NCBI RefSeq assembly: GCF_014384895.1
Contig: NZ_JACRSQ010000046.1
Span: 1 to 15,009 of the forward strand
DNA from: Bianquea renquensis
GTDB taxonomy: Bacteria > Bacillota > Clostridia > Lachnospirales > Bianqueaceae
Length of the DNA stretch: 15,009 nt
Reading direction: 5' to 3'
Shown here in pieces: positions 1 to 7,703 of the stretch; the first letter of the stretch is position 1, and each line of letters begins with the position of its first letter. The notes beneath the pieces were generated by a model, which saw only the letters and a program-made list of their open reading frames with translations, had not been told where the DNA came from and did not search any database. The position numbers were made by a program, and so were the translations under genes.

Positions 1-196
1 CCCTTTTTTACAGTTTGCAATCCCTTTTCCTCTTTTTCTGTCTCTGTTTCCACTTATTTCTGCCTCTTTTTTAGCTTTCCCAGGCTTATTTCCACTACGT
101 TTCTCATAGTAACTCCATCTCCGTTTCCTCTGTGGGACTTACTTTGGGAATTTACGTATTTTTCAGATGCTCCATTGAAAAATTTCTCTATTCCCC
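1..196. other. Non-coding, pyrimidine-rich stretch; no gene seen
   Basis: The plus strand here is strongly T/C-rich, with many TTT and CTTTT runs. I see no open frame with a convincing start and RBS on either strand. The minus strand has only very short frames, one of them open to the left window edge. It may be the distal part of the thrS upstream region or the edge of a gene lying to the left. I can support nothing more specific. Confidence 0.5.
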
Positions 197-224
197 TTGT
201 TTTTTTTGTGAGTTGTGCTATACT
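197..224 (+). promoter_or_regulatory. Sigma-A promoter of the thrS T-box transcript
   Basis: TTGTTT at 197-202 and TATACT at 219-224 are separated by 16 bp, and TGC directly before the -10 box makes an extended -10. Transcription would start near 231, just before the T-box leader. The same GTGCTATACT block recurs upstream of the gene at 2403. Confidence 0.7.
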
Positions 225-230
225 AAAGGT

Positions 231-486
231 ACTATATCAAAAGCGATGACGGAACGAGTAACGGCGCTTTAGCGGACAGAGAGAGGGAGGAAGGCTGAGA
301 CTTCCTTGCGCAGCGGGTGCCGTGAAGACCACTCCTAAGCTGTGCCGTGACAGAAACGGCATCGTATTTCTGCGTTAAAGAATAGGGTTTGATGGAACCT
401 GAAGACAAAGCCAAGGTGGGACCGTGCATTTGATATGGATGCACCCTTGAGAACGGGATGAAGACCGTTTTCAAGGGTGTTTTTTG
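231..486 (+). promoter_or_regulatory. T-box riboswitch leader, threonine specific
   Basis: This untranslated leader senses uncharged tRNA-Thr and controls read-through into thrS. The conserved T-box (AAGGTGGGACCGTG) is at 413-426. Its TGGN bulge at 417-420 would pair with the tRNA NCCA end, with N being G. Stem I shows the CGAGTAAC motif at 253-260 and an AGAGA-type distal element near 279. The specifier reads ACC (threonine) at 328-330, in the usual setting GAAG-ACC-ACTCC, followed by A. The leader ends in a terminator at 443-485. Family assignment is firm; the specifier was placed by eye, but it agrees with the gene downstream. Confidence 0.92.
443..485 (+). terminator. T-box leader attenuator (intrinsic terminator)
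   Basis: A 14-bp stem joins 443-456 to 465-478, with a single G-U pair and an 8-nt loop, and is followed by a T run at 480-485. It would form when tRNA-Thr is charged and compete with the antiterminator built around 413-426. The thrS start must lie beyond it. Confidence 0.88.
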
Positions 487-509
487 ATAGAGAAAAGGAG
501 TCGAGGACA

Positions 510-2270
510 GTGAAAATTCAATTGCAGGATGGACAGATCACTACATTTGAGGAGGAGCTTGGGCGTAACGCCTTCCGCCACACGGCATCCCATATACTGG
601 CCCAGGCGGTCAAGCGCCTATATCCACAGACGAAATTGGCCATCGGTCCGGCTATAGCGGATGGATTCTATTATGACTTTGACACGGAAGCGCCGCTGAC
701 CCAGGATGATCTTGGCGCCATCGAAGCCGAAATGCGAAAGATCGTGAAGGAAGGACTCACGCTAGAGCGCTTTACGCTGCCAAAGGAGGAGGCCATTGAG
801 CTCGTGCGGTCTATGGGAGAGCCTTACAAGGAGGAATTGGCGCAGAATTTGCCGGAGGGGGCGACCATCAGTTTTTACAGGCAAGGAGAGTTTGTGGATC
901 TCTGCGCAGGCCCCCATGTTGGCAATACAAAGGTGGTCAAGGCCATTAAGCTCACCAGTGTGGCGGGGGCCTACTGGCACGGAGATGAGAAGAATAAGAT
1001 GCTCACCCGCATCTATGGCACTTGCTTTCCCACAAAGGAGGAATTGAGCGCATACCTTGAAAGAATCGAGGAAGCGAAGCGCCGGGATCACCGCAAGTTA
1101 GGGAAGGAACTGGGGCTCTTTACCTTTATGGAAGAAGGTCCAGGATTCCCCTTCTTCCTACCCAAAGGAATGGTTTTGAAAAATACCCTCATCGAGTACT
1201 GGCGCAAGATTCATGAACGGGAAGGATATATTGAGATTTCCACCCCGGTCATGCTGAGCCGGCAGCTGTGGGAGACATCCGGGCACTGGGATCACTATAA
1301 AGAAAACATGTATACGTCCACTATCGACGGCGAGGACTTTGCCATCAAGCCCATGAATTGCCCAGGCGGAATGCTGGTTTACAAGTCCAGCGGCCATTCC
1401 TACCGGGATCTGCCCCTTCGGATGGGCGAATTGGGTCTCGTTCACCGCCATGAGAAATCCGGAGCACTCCACGGCTTGATGAGAGTCCGCTGTTTCACTC
1501 AGGACGACGCCCATATTTTTATGACGCCAGAACAAATCACAGATGAGATCAAAGGCGTCGTTCGGCTGATCGATGAGGTTTACAGCGTTTTTGGCTTTCC
1601 CTATCATGTCGAACTCTCAACCCGCCCCGACAACAGCATTGGAAGCGACGAGGACTGGGAGATGGCGACTGACGGCTTGAAAAAAGCTCTCGATGAGCTT
1701 GGGATGCCCTACAGTATCAATGAGGGCGACGGGGCTTTCTACGGGCCTAAGATCGATTTCCACCTGGAAGATTCCCTGGGCAGGACTTGGCAGTGTGGAA
1801 CGATTCAGCTGGATTTCCAGCTCCCCCTGAGGTTTGAGGCGGAGTATACCGGCGCGGATGGCGAAAAACACCGTCCGATCATGATTCATCGGGTTGTATT
1901 TGGCTCGATTGAACGGTTCATCGGAATCTTAACGGAACACTTCGCGGGGAAATTTCCCACATGGCTGGCGCCTGTCCAGGCGATGGTGCTGCCGATTTCC
2001 GACCGGTTCCAGGACTATGCAAAGGGCGTTTACAGTGCGCTGAAGGCCGCTGGTATCCGTGCGGAACTGGATGGACGAGATGAAAAGATTGGATACAAAA
2101 TTCGTGATGCCCGGTTAAATCGAATTCCCTACATGCTCATCGTGGGGGAGAAGGAAGAATCGGACAAGACGATTTCCGTTCGAAGCCGGGGGGAAGGAGA
2201 ACAGGGAAGCTGCACAGTGGAGACCTTTGTGAACCGGGTTCTGGATGAAATCCAAAGAAAGGCCCGATGA
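510..2270 (+). CDS. thrS: Threonyl-tRNA synthetase, TGS-less form
   Basis: Cytoplasmic class II aminoacyl-tRNA synthetase that charges tRNA-Thr. I start it at GTG 510, 9 nt after AAAGGAG (494-500), giving 586 aa; an in-frame GTG at 477 lies inside the leader terminator. The N-terminal TGS domain (about 60 aa in the 642-aa E. coli enzyme) is missing: only about 15 residues precede the editing domain. The editing domain is intact, with HTASH and CAGPH zinc/active-site motifs. The catalytic core has MNCPG (zinc Cys), motif 2 with HRHEKSGALHGLMRVR, TQDDAHIF (zinc His), PIMIHR (zinc His) and motif 3 GSIERFIGIL. A C-terminal anticodon-binding domain follows (DGRDEKIGYKIRDA, RIPYMLIVG). Expression is controlled by the T-box leader. 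No clear terminator follows. Confidence 0.97.
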   Translation: MKIQLQDGQITTFEEELGRNAFRHTASHILAQAVKRLYPQTKLAIGPAIADGFYYDFDTEAPLTQDDLGAIEAEMRKIVKEGLTLERFTLPKEEAIELVRSMGEPYKEELAQNLPEGATISFYRQGEFVDLCAGPHVGNTKVVKAIKLTSVAGAYWHGDEKNKMLTRIYGTCFPTKEELSAYLERIEEAKRRDHRKLGKELGLFTFMEEGPGFPFFLPKGMVLKNTLIEYWRKIHEREGYIEISTPVMLSRQLWETSGHWDHYKENMYTSTIDGEDFAIKPMNCPGGMLVYKSSGHSYRDLPLRMGELGLVHRHEKSGALHGLMRVRCFTQDDAHIFMTPEQITDEIKGVVRLIDEVYSVFGFPYHVELSTRPDNSIGSDEDWEMATDGLKKALDELGMPYSINEGDGAFYGPKIDFHLEDSLGRTWQCGTIQLDFQLPLRFEAEYTGADGEKHRPIMIHRVVFGSIERFIGILTEHFAGKFPTWLAPVQAMVLPISDRFQDYAKGVYSALKAAGIRAELDGRDEKIGYKIRDARLNRIPYMLIVGEKEESDKTISVRSRGEGEQGSCTVETFVNRVLDEIQRKAR

Positions 2271-2335
2271 AAAACAACGGATTTTGTCAGAAACAAAGTT
2301 TTTCAATTGATCTTGTCCCTGTTTTTTCTCCGGCC

Positions 2336-2364
2336 ATGCAAAAAGCCGTTGAATGTGCTATACT
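2336..2364 (+). promoter_or_regulatory. Probable promoter of the TIM-barrel isomerase gene
   Basis: TATACT at 2359-2364 is preceded by TGC, an extended -10, and 17 bp upstream is a poor -35 match (ATGCAA, 2336-2341). The -10 block is identical to that of the thrS promoter, and the start codon lies about 40 bp downstream. The weak -35 box makes this a moderate call. Confidence 0.45.
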
Positions 2365-2402
2365 TGCAGTAATTTCATCGAGCGAAATGGGAGGAGTATA
2401 GG

Positions 2403-3176
2403 ATGCGATTTGGGGTATGTACCGATGTGGATAACATCGAGGTTGCTCAGCGGTTGGGATTTGCCTATATCGAATGTTATGCGGCGGGTCTGGCGGCTAT
2501 GACGGAAGAGGAATTTGAGAGAGCGAAGGCGGCGGTGGAGCAATCTTCGATTCAAGTCGAATGCTTTAACGGGTTATTTCCCGGTGATTTTTCACTTTTG
2601 GGTGCGCGGGATGATGACAGGCTTCGCCGCTACTTGGACGCTTTGTTCACGAGAGTGGAGGCCTTTCGAGCGCCATTGGTGGTCTTTGGAAGCGGCAAAG
2701 CGCGGTCCTGCCCGGAGGGAATGGATTTTGCCGAGGGATGTAGACAGTTGGCGGAGATAACGGGGATTATAGGTGAGGTGGCGGAACCACATGGAATCAC
2801 CATTGCCATCGAACCCCTGAATCACAGCGAGACAAATATGATTACGTCTGTGGGGGAGGCGGCGATGCTGGCGGCGTGGATTCATCGTCCCAATGTGAAG
2901 GTATTGGCGGACGGCTTCCATATGTTCAAAGAGGGAGAAAGCATGAACAATATTCGCAGAGCCGGCGAGTTAGCCCACACCCATATCGCGACGCTGGAAG
3001 GCCGCCGATACCCTCTGGAGAGGGATCCTCGACTGGAGGAGTTCTTTCAGGCCCTTGTGGATAAGGGATACGCTGGCCGGATGAGCATCGAAGGGGGCAC
3101 GGACAATCTGGAAGAGGACGGAGCTCGAGCCCTTGCCACGCTCCGCGAACTGGAGGCATTGGCGGCGGCGAAATAG
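2403..3176 (+). CDS. Sugar phosphate isomerase/epimerase family protein (TIM barrel)
   Basis: A 257-aa cytoplasmic protein of the xylose isomerase-like TIM-barrel (AP endonuclease 2) superfamily. ATG 2403 follows GGGAGGAG (2389-2396) by 6 nt. Candidate metal-binding residues fall in the order and spacing of the ketose 3-epimerase/hydroxypyruvate isomerase group: Glu137 (AIEPLN), Asp170 (LADGFHM), His194 (HTHIA) and Glu230 (SIEGG). An N-terminal FGVCTDVDN strand opens the barrel. Family members isomerise or epimerise small sugars, but the substrate cannot be read from the sequence and no sugar-uptake genes lie beside it. It has its own promoter, and a strong hairpin ends it, so it is probably monocistronic. 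Confidence 0.88.
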   Translation: MRFGVCTDVDNIEVAQRLGFAYIECYAAGLAAMTEEEFERAKAAVEQSSIQVECFNGLFPGDFSLLGARDDDRLRRYLDALFTRVEAFRAPLVVFGSGKARSCPEGMDFAEGCRQLAEITGIIGEVAEPHGITIAIEPLNHSETNMITSVGEAAMLAAWIHRPNVKVLADGFHMFKEGESMNNIRRAGELAHTHIATLEGRRYPLERDPRLEEFFQALVDKGYAGRMSIEGGTDNLEEDGARALATLRELEALAAAK

Positions 3177-3195
3177 TGGATACACGGAAAGGGGG

Positions 3196-3283
3196 TGTCG
3201 GGAAATAGCGAATATTGCCCCTGATAGGTAAGAAGGAGACCGCCCCCTGTGTAGAGCTATCGATTTCCCGACAGCCCTCTTTT
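3196..3283 (+). terminator. Long hairpin with T run, likely terminator of the isomerase gene
   Basis: An 11-bp perfect stem joins 3196-3206 (TGTCGGGAAAT) to 3263-3273 (ATTTCCCGACA). It can extend by AGC/GCT across a 4-nt bulge. The inner part is a 56-nt insert holding further GC-rich blocks. CCCTCTTTT follows at 3275-3282. The position just after the isomerase stop codon fits a terminator, though the large apical region is unusual. The 3' arm and its T run recur at 4808-4847 beyond the repeat array. Confidence 0.6.
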
Positions 3284-4797
3284 GGCACGCCAGCGGTGAA
3301 ATGGGATGAAAAATGCACGCCGGCGAGGCGAAGAGCGGCAGCGGCCAGCGGGCACACGGAGGCAAATTCCCCGCCGGCAGCGGCGAAACGACCATGCCGG
3401 CGGGGAAATGGGATGAAAAATGCACGCCGGCGAGATAAAGAACGGCAGTGACCAGCGGGCACACGGAGGCAAATTCCCCGCCGGCAGCGGCGAAACGACC
3501 ATGCCGGCGGGGAAACGAGATGAAAAATGCACGCCGGCTAGGTAAAGAACGGCAGTGGCCAGCGAGTACATGAAGACAAATTCCTCGCCGCCAGCGTCAA
3601 AATGATCATGCCGGCGGAGTACAGGATGAAAAATGCACGCCGGCGAGGCGAAGAGCGGCAGCGACCAGCGGGCACATGAAGACAAATTCCTCGCCGCCAG
3701 CGTCAAAATGATCATGCCGGCGGGGAAACGAGATGAAAAATGCACGCCGGCGAGGCGAAGAGCGGCAGCGACCAGCGGACACACGGAGGCAAATTCCCCG
3801 CCGCCAGCGTCAAAATGACCATGCCGGCGGGAAAATGAGATGAAAAATGCACGCCGGTTAGGCGAAAAACGGCAGCGACCAGCGGGCACACGGAGGCAAA
3901 TTCCCCGCCGCCAGCGTCAAAATGATCATGCCGGCGGTGAAAAAATGCACGCCGGCGAGATAAAGAACGGCAGTGGCCAGCGGGCACACGGAGGCAAATT
4001 CCCCGCCGGCAGCGGCGAAACGACCATGCCGGCGGGGAAACGAGATGAAAAATGCACGCCGGCGAGGCGAAGAACGGCAGCGACCAGCGGGCACACGGAG
4101 GCAAATTCCCCGCCGGCACAGCCGAAACGACTATGCCGGCGGAGAAATGAGATGAAAAATGCACGCCGGCGAGGCGAAGAACGGCAGCGACCAGCGGGCA
4201 TATGGAGGCAAATTCCCCGCCGGCAGCGGCGAAACGACCATGCCGGCGGAGAAATGAGATGAAAAATGCACGCCGGCGAGGCGAAGAACGGCAGCGACCA
4301 GCGGGCATATGGAGGCAAATTCCCCGCCGGCAGCGGCCAGCGGGCACACGGAGGCAAATTCCCCGCCGGCAGCGGCGAAACGACCATGCCGGCGGTGAAA
4401 AAATGCACGCCGGCGAGGCGAAGAACGGCAGCGACCAGCGGGCATACGGAGGCAAATTCCCCGCCGCCAGCGTCAAAATGATCATGCCGGCGGTGAAAAA
4501 ATGCACGCCGGCGAGATAAAGAACGGTAGCGGCCAGCGGGCACACGGAGGCAAATTCCCCGCCGGCAGCGGCGAAACGACCATGCCGGCGGGGAAACGAG
4601 ATGAAAAATGCACGCCGGCTAGGTGAAGAGCGGCAGCGACCAGCGGACACACGGAGGAATTCCCCGCCGCCAGCGTCAAAATGATCATGCCGGCGGTGAA
4701 AAAATGCACGCCGGCGATAAAGAACGGCAGCGGCCAGCGGACACACGGAGGCAAATTCCCCGCCGCCAGCGTCAAAATGATCACGCCGGCGGGCAGT
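3284..4797 (+). repeat. Tandem array of 14 GCCGGC-rich units of about 107 bp
   Basis: The marker TGCACGCCGG occurs at 3314, 3421, 3528, 3634, 3741, 3848, 3946, 4053, 4160, 4267, 4404, 4502, 4609 and 4705. Spacings are therefore 107, 107, 106, 107, 107, 98, 107, 107, 107, 137, 98, 107 and 96. A degenerate half unit precedes the first copy and the last copy ends near 4797. The 98-bp units lack 9 bp of the linker. The 137-bp unit combines that short linker with a 39-bp internal duplication. Each unit carries about three GCCGGC palindromes, and the A-type unit holds a perfect 13-bp hairpin (TTCCCCGCCGGCA with TGCCGGCGGGGAA, 15-nt loop). Two unit types alternate: A (AGCGGCGAAACGACC loop) and B (AGCGTCAAAATGATC loop), seven of each. 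No repeat-associated protein is present, and I do not recognise the family. Confidence 0.95.
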
Positions 4798-4807
4798 CTT
4801 CCACTAT

Positions 4808-4847
4808 ATGTAGAGGCAGGGCGATCCTTTTCCCGACAGTCTCTTTT
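4808..4847 (+). repeat. Right-flank copy of the upstream hairpin's 3' arm
   Basis: This segment resembles 3251-3282 in order: TGTAGAG, then CGAT, then TTTCCCGACAG, then CTCTTTT. TTTCCCGACA at 4829-4838 is identical to 3264-3273 and inverted relative to TGTCGGGAAA at 3196-3205. The repeat array therefore lies between two copies of the same terminator-like 3' arm. The T run after it may also insulate the patatin promoter downstream. Confidence 0.65.
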
Positions 4848-4857
4848 TTTATGGAAT

Positions 4858-4886
4858 TTGACAAATGCCCTGGAAGATGATACAAT
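4858..4886 (+). promoter_or_regulatory. Consensus sigma-A promoter of the patatin-like gene
   Basis: A perfect TTGACA at 4858-4863 and TACAAT at 4881-4886 are separated by exactly 17 bp. The promoter sits about 10 bp beyond the T run that closes the repeat region, so this gene should be transcribed independently of the array. The start codon is about 55 bp downstream. Confidence 0.88.
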
Positions 4887-4941
4887 CCAAAAAAAGCATG
4901 GGCACACATGTTTGAATCTTGGGGGCAAAGGAGAGAGCAAG

Positions 4942-5793
4942 ATGGCTGAGAAAATTGGACTGGTATTAGAAGGCGGTGGTATGCGCGGAATCTACACGGT
5001 AGGGGTGCTGGACAGGCTGTTGGAGCTTTCCATTATGCCGGATTATGTAATCGGTGTCTCGGCTGGCGCTTGTAATGGCTTATCCTACGTATCCCGGCAG
5101 GTTGGGCGGGGTTACCGGATCATTATGGATTACATTGGCGACGCGCGCTACGTCAGCGTTTCCAATTATCTGAAAACCGGCTCCATGTTCGGCATGGATT
5201 TTATCTTCGACGAGATTCCCCACAAGCTGGATCTCTACGACTATGACGCTCTGTTGTCGTCGCCCTGTGAGTACGTGGTGGGTGTCACCGATGTGAGGAC
5301 GGGCCGGCCCGTGTACTTCGATAAAAGGGATATGGACCATGATTCCACCGTTTTTCGGGCTTCCTCCGCCCTTCCATTTTTTTCTCATGTGGTGGAATAC
5401 AAGGGCGGTCAGTATCTGGACGGCGGAACGGCGGACCCGATTCCTGTCCGAAAGGCATTGGCAGACGGCTGTGACCGATTGGTCGTCATTCTGACGCAGC
5501 ACCGTGACTACAGAAAAAAGCCACAGAAGCATCAGCGAATCTATGCCCACGCATTGCGCCAATACCCTGCCATAGTAGACGCCATGAATGTCCGGCACCA
5601 AGTCTACAATGACACGCTGGACTATATTCAGCAGCTGGAGCGGGAGGGAACCGCCCTGGTGATTGCACCTCATACTCCCGTTACCATTGGACGGTTTGAA
5701 AAAAAAGCGGAAAATCTCAATCGGCTGTACGAGCAGGGAAAACAGGATGCCATCCGGCAGGAGGAAGCCCTTAAAAAACTGTTTTCTCTATAG
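4942..5793 (+). CDS. Patatin-like phospholipase family protein
   Basis: A 283-aa predicted cytoplasmic acyl hydrolase. ATG 4942 follows AAAGGAG (4927-4933) by 8 nt; the frame stays open upstream into the repeat array, but that extension would precede the promoter. Patatin hallmarks are complete: oxyanion-hole GGGMRG (residues 11-16), nucleophile elbow GVSAG with Ser40, and catalytic Asp160 in YLDGGTADPIP. Together these give a Ser-Asp dyad. The size and C-terminal half resemble the bacterial YjjU-type patatins. Such enzymes release fatty acids from membrane lipids, but the substrate here is unknown. The gene's 3' end overlaps the convergent HD-domain gene by 6 bp. Confidence 0.93.
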   Translation: MAEKIGLVLEGGGMRGIYTVGVLDRLLELSIMPDYVIGVSAGACNGLSYVSRQVGRGYRIIMDYIGDARYVSVSNYLKTGSMFGMDFIFDEIPHKLDLYDYDALLSSPCEYVVGVTDVRTGRPVYFDKRDMDHDSTVFRASSALPFFSHVVEYKGGQYLDGGTADPIPVRKALADGCDRLVVILTQHRDYRKKPQKHQRIYAHALRQYPAIVDAMNVRHQVYNDTLDYIQQLEREGTALVIAPHTPVTIGRFEKKAENLNRLYEQGKQDAIRQEEALKKLFSL

Positions 5794-6453
5794 GAGCGTC
5801 TGCCCATTGATATCCAGCTTAAAGGTTAAGCCGAGATAGTTGGCGGCTCGTCGGCAGAGGACCATGCGGCCAAGGAAGATTTCAAAATAATTCATGACCG
5901 CGCAGATCTCCGTGTCAATGGTGATGGAAAGTGTGATGGTCTTGCCCTCAGGTTCCAGCCGAAGGCTGGAATCTACGACGGAGTAGTTGACCCTGTCGTG
6001 AATATCAAAGGAGGTAATGTCCTGATTTCGGACACGGGAGCGGCGGACATCGCTTTTGTCTGCCAGGATCAAGGCCGCGGCGACGGCGTTGACAGGTACC
6101 GCCGTCCCCTCGTCATGGTTGCCGATCGCTGTTACAATGGTGGCCACCTCGTCCGCCGGCATTCCTAATTTGTCGAGGATGCGGAAGGCCATAATAGCCC
6201 CGCTCTGTGCGTGGTCCACCCGGTTGACCACATTTCCGATGTCATGCATAAAGCCGGCGATCTGTGTCAACTCCAAGAGGCGAGGTTCATAGTGCAGCGC
6301 TTCCAGAATGTCACGAGCTGTCTGCGCAGTTTTTGTCACATGGGCGAAGGAATGCTCCGTGAAGCCGAGAGTAATCAGCGTTTCATCAGCCCTTTTGATA
6401 TAGGTCCGGATCTCAGGATTATTCTGTATGGATGCAAACGTTACAAGGGACAT
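5788..6453 (-). CDS. HD-domain phosphohydrolase family protein
   Basis: A 221-aa protein with ATG at 6453, 8 nt after AAGGAGG (6462-6468). The HD-superfamily metal ligands are visible in order: His38 (SFAHV), the His70-Asp71 doublet in GFMHDIGN, His81, His113-Asp114 (GNHDE) and a downstream Asp132 in LADKSD. Such domains hydrolyse phosphate esters, often nucleotides or cyclic nucleotides; the substrate is not evident. Residues 140-221 form a beta-rich tail with no motif I know. It has its own promoter at 6498-6526 and lies divergent from the metallo-beta-lactamase gene. Confidence 0.85.
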   Translation of the reverse strand: MSLVTFASIQNNPEIRTYIKRADETLITLGFTEHSFAHVTKTAQTARDILEALHYEPRLLELTQIAGFMHDIGNVVNRVDHAQSGAIMAFRILDKLGMPADEVATIVTAIGNHDEGTAVPVNAVAAALILADKSDVRRSRVRNQDITSFDIHDRVNYSVVDSSLRLEPEGKTITLSITIDTEICAVMNYFEIFLGRMVLCRRAANYLGLTFKLDINGQTLL

Positions 6454-6497
6454 GGGGAGAACCTCCTTGTTGGGATATTGCGTAGTTTGTTTCGTTT

Positions 6498-6526
6498 ACT
6501 GTAGCACGATTCGGTGGCAGTGTCAA
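6498..6526 (-). promoter_or_regulatory. Promoter of the HD-domain gene
   Basis: Reading the minus strand, TTGACA (6526-6521) and TACAGT (6503-6498) are 17 bp apart, and TGC immediately before the -10 gives an extended -10. The start codon is about 45 bp downstream. Confidence 0.82.
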
Positions 6527-6558
6527 GATTTTGATTGATTTGGAAGGGGGACATGCGG

Positions 6559-7686
6559 ATGAGGATGCGATGTAGGAGGCCAGGCCTCTTGACTTTTGTG
6601 TTATGCTGTTATCTTATGGTTCTTGGCGGTTGCGGGGCGAGACAGGGGGAGGCGCTGGCGCCTCCGGGCTATGACCAGAATGCGGAATTGGAACAAGAGT
6701 CAATCTCGGCACAGGCGCCGGATGGTCTGGAGAGTTTGACCATTCAGTTTTTGGATGTGGGCCAGGCGGATTGCATCCTTTTCACAACGGCGTCCAACGA
6801 GGCAATGCTCATCGATGCTGGGAATAACGCTGATGGAGAGGGGATTGTTCAATACTTGCGTGAACAGGGCGTCGAGGGGTTGCGGTATGTGATCGGGACA
6901 CATCCCCATGAAGATCATATAGGAGGGCTGGATGATGTTATCCGGGCGTTTCCCATAGAAGAATTGATGATGCCGAAGGTGATGACACAGACGGTGACAT
7001 TTGAATCTGTATTGGATGCCGCCATGGAGAAAGGGCTCTCCATCACGGCGCCAGGGGTAGGAGATGTCTTTACGTTTGGCGAAGGATCCTACCAAATCCT
7101 GTCTATTGGCGAGGACGAAGAGAGTCTCAATTCCTCTTCCATCGTCATCCGAATGACCTATGGAGATCTCCACTTTATCTTCACAGGGGATGCGGAGCAA
7201 GATGCAGAGGAGAGAATGTTGAATTCGGGGCTTCCACTATCGGCTGATATCCTGAAGGTTGGCCATCATGGCAGCGAGACGAGCAGCAGCGCCGACTTTT
7301 TGCAGGCGGTTGCGCCGCGAGACTGCGTTATCAGCGTTGGAAAAGATAACGCCTACGGACATCCTGCGACATCAGTGTTGGAGCGGTTGGAGCCTGAGCA
7401 TACATACCGGACGGATCAGTTGGGAACCGTCGTGGTCACCACCGATGGGCAGCAATATGAGATCCATTGGAAGCAGACCGAGATCGATGGAAATGGTGGC
7501 CTACCTGGGAACCCGGCAGAATCCGGGTCCGATATCCAAGGGGCGAAGGTCTACGTGACGGAATCCGGCAAGAAATATCATCGAGAAACTTGTTCAAGCC
7601 TAAAGAACAGTAAAATTCCAATGTCACTGGAGGAGGCCAAGGCGAAAGGCTATGAGCCCTGCGGAACTTGTAATCCTCAGGAGTAG
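6559..7686 (+). CDS. Secreted ComEC-like metallo-beta-lactamase-fold lipoprotein
   Basis: About 375 aa from ATG 6559, which sits 8 nt after GGAAGGGGG (6542-6550); ATG 6553 and 6565 are in frame and also possible. A basic N-terminus and hydrophobic stretch lead to a lipobox-like VLGGC with Cys25, so it is probably an exported, lipid-anchored protein. The metallo-beta-lactamase core resembles the isolated C-terminal domain of ComEC: FLDVGQADC, THPHEDH (His115, His117, Asp119, His120), FTGDAE (Asp211) and VGHHGSE. A separate C-terminal module (about 330-375) has the pattern YHRETC..GYEPCGTC (His341, Cys345, Cys368, Cys371), like the short zinc-binding tails on such enzymes. Phosphodiesterase or nuclease activity is inferred from family only. 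It is followed after 17 bp by a DUF3006 gene. Confidence 0.9.
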   Translation: MRMRCRRPGLLTFVLCCYLMVLGGCGARQGEALAPPGYDQNAELEQESISAQAPDGLESLTIQFLDVGQADCILFTTASNEAMLIDAGNNADGEGIVQYLREQGVEGLRYVIGTHPHEDHIGGLDDVIRAFPIEELMMPKVMTQTVTFESVLDAAMEKGLSITAPGVGDVFTFGEGSYQILSIGEDEESLNSSSIVIRMTYGDLHFIFTGDAEQDAEERMLNSGLPLSADILKVGHHGSETSSSADFLQAVAPRDCVISVGKDNAYGHPATSVLERLEPEHTYRTDQLGTVVVTTDGQQYEIHWKQTEIDGNGGLPGNPAESGSDIQGAKVYVTESGKKYHRETCSSLKNSKIPMSLEEAKAKGYEPCGTCNPQE

Positions 7687-7703
7687 AGAGGAGTTGTGTC
7701 ATC

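Noticed and set aside
477..2270. ThrRS starting at GTG 477
   Set aside because: That codon lies in the 3' arm of the leader terminator and has no RBS. GTG 510 has AAAGGAG at the right distance.
3284..4797. CRISPR array
   Set aside because: The whole 107-bp unit is repeated, there are no unique spacers, and no cas genes are present.
3196..4838. Complete transposable element with terminal inverted repeats
   Set aside because: The 10-bp inverted ends are real, but no transposase and no target-site duplication are visible, and the same motif occurs inside at 3264. Kept only as a finding.
2926..4940. Several long minus-strand open frames (up to 344 aa) across the repeat array
   Set aside because: The A-type unit has no stop codon on its complement in any frame. 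The usual period, 107, is not a multiple of 3, so each copy is read in a shifted frame and all three frames stay open. There is no RBS or promoter. These look like by-products of the repeat.
4681..4941. N-terminal extension of the patatin-like protein into the repeat array
   Set aside because: The frame is open by chance. The consensus promoter at 4858-4886 and the RBS at 4927-4933 place the start at 4942.
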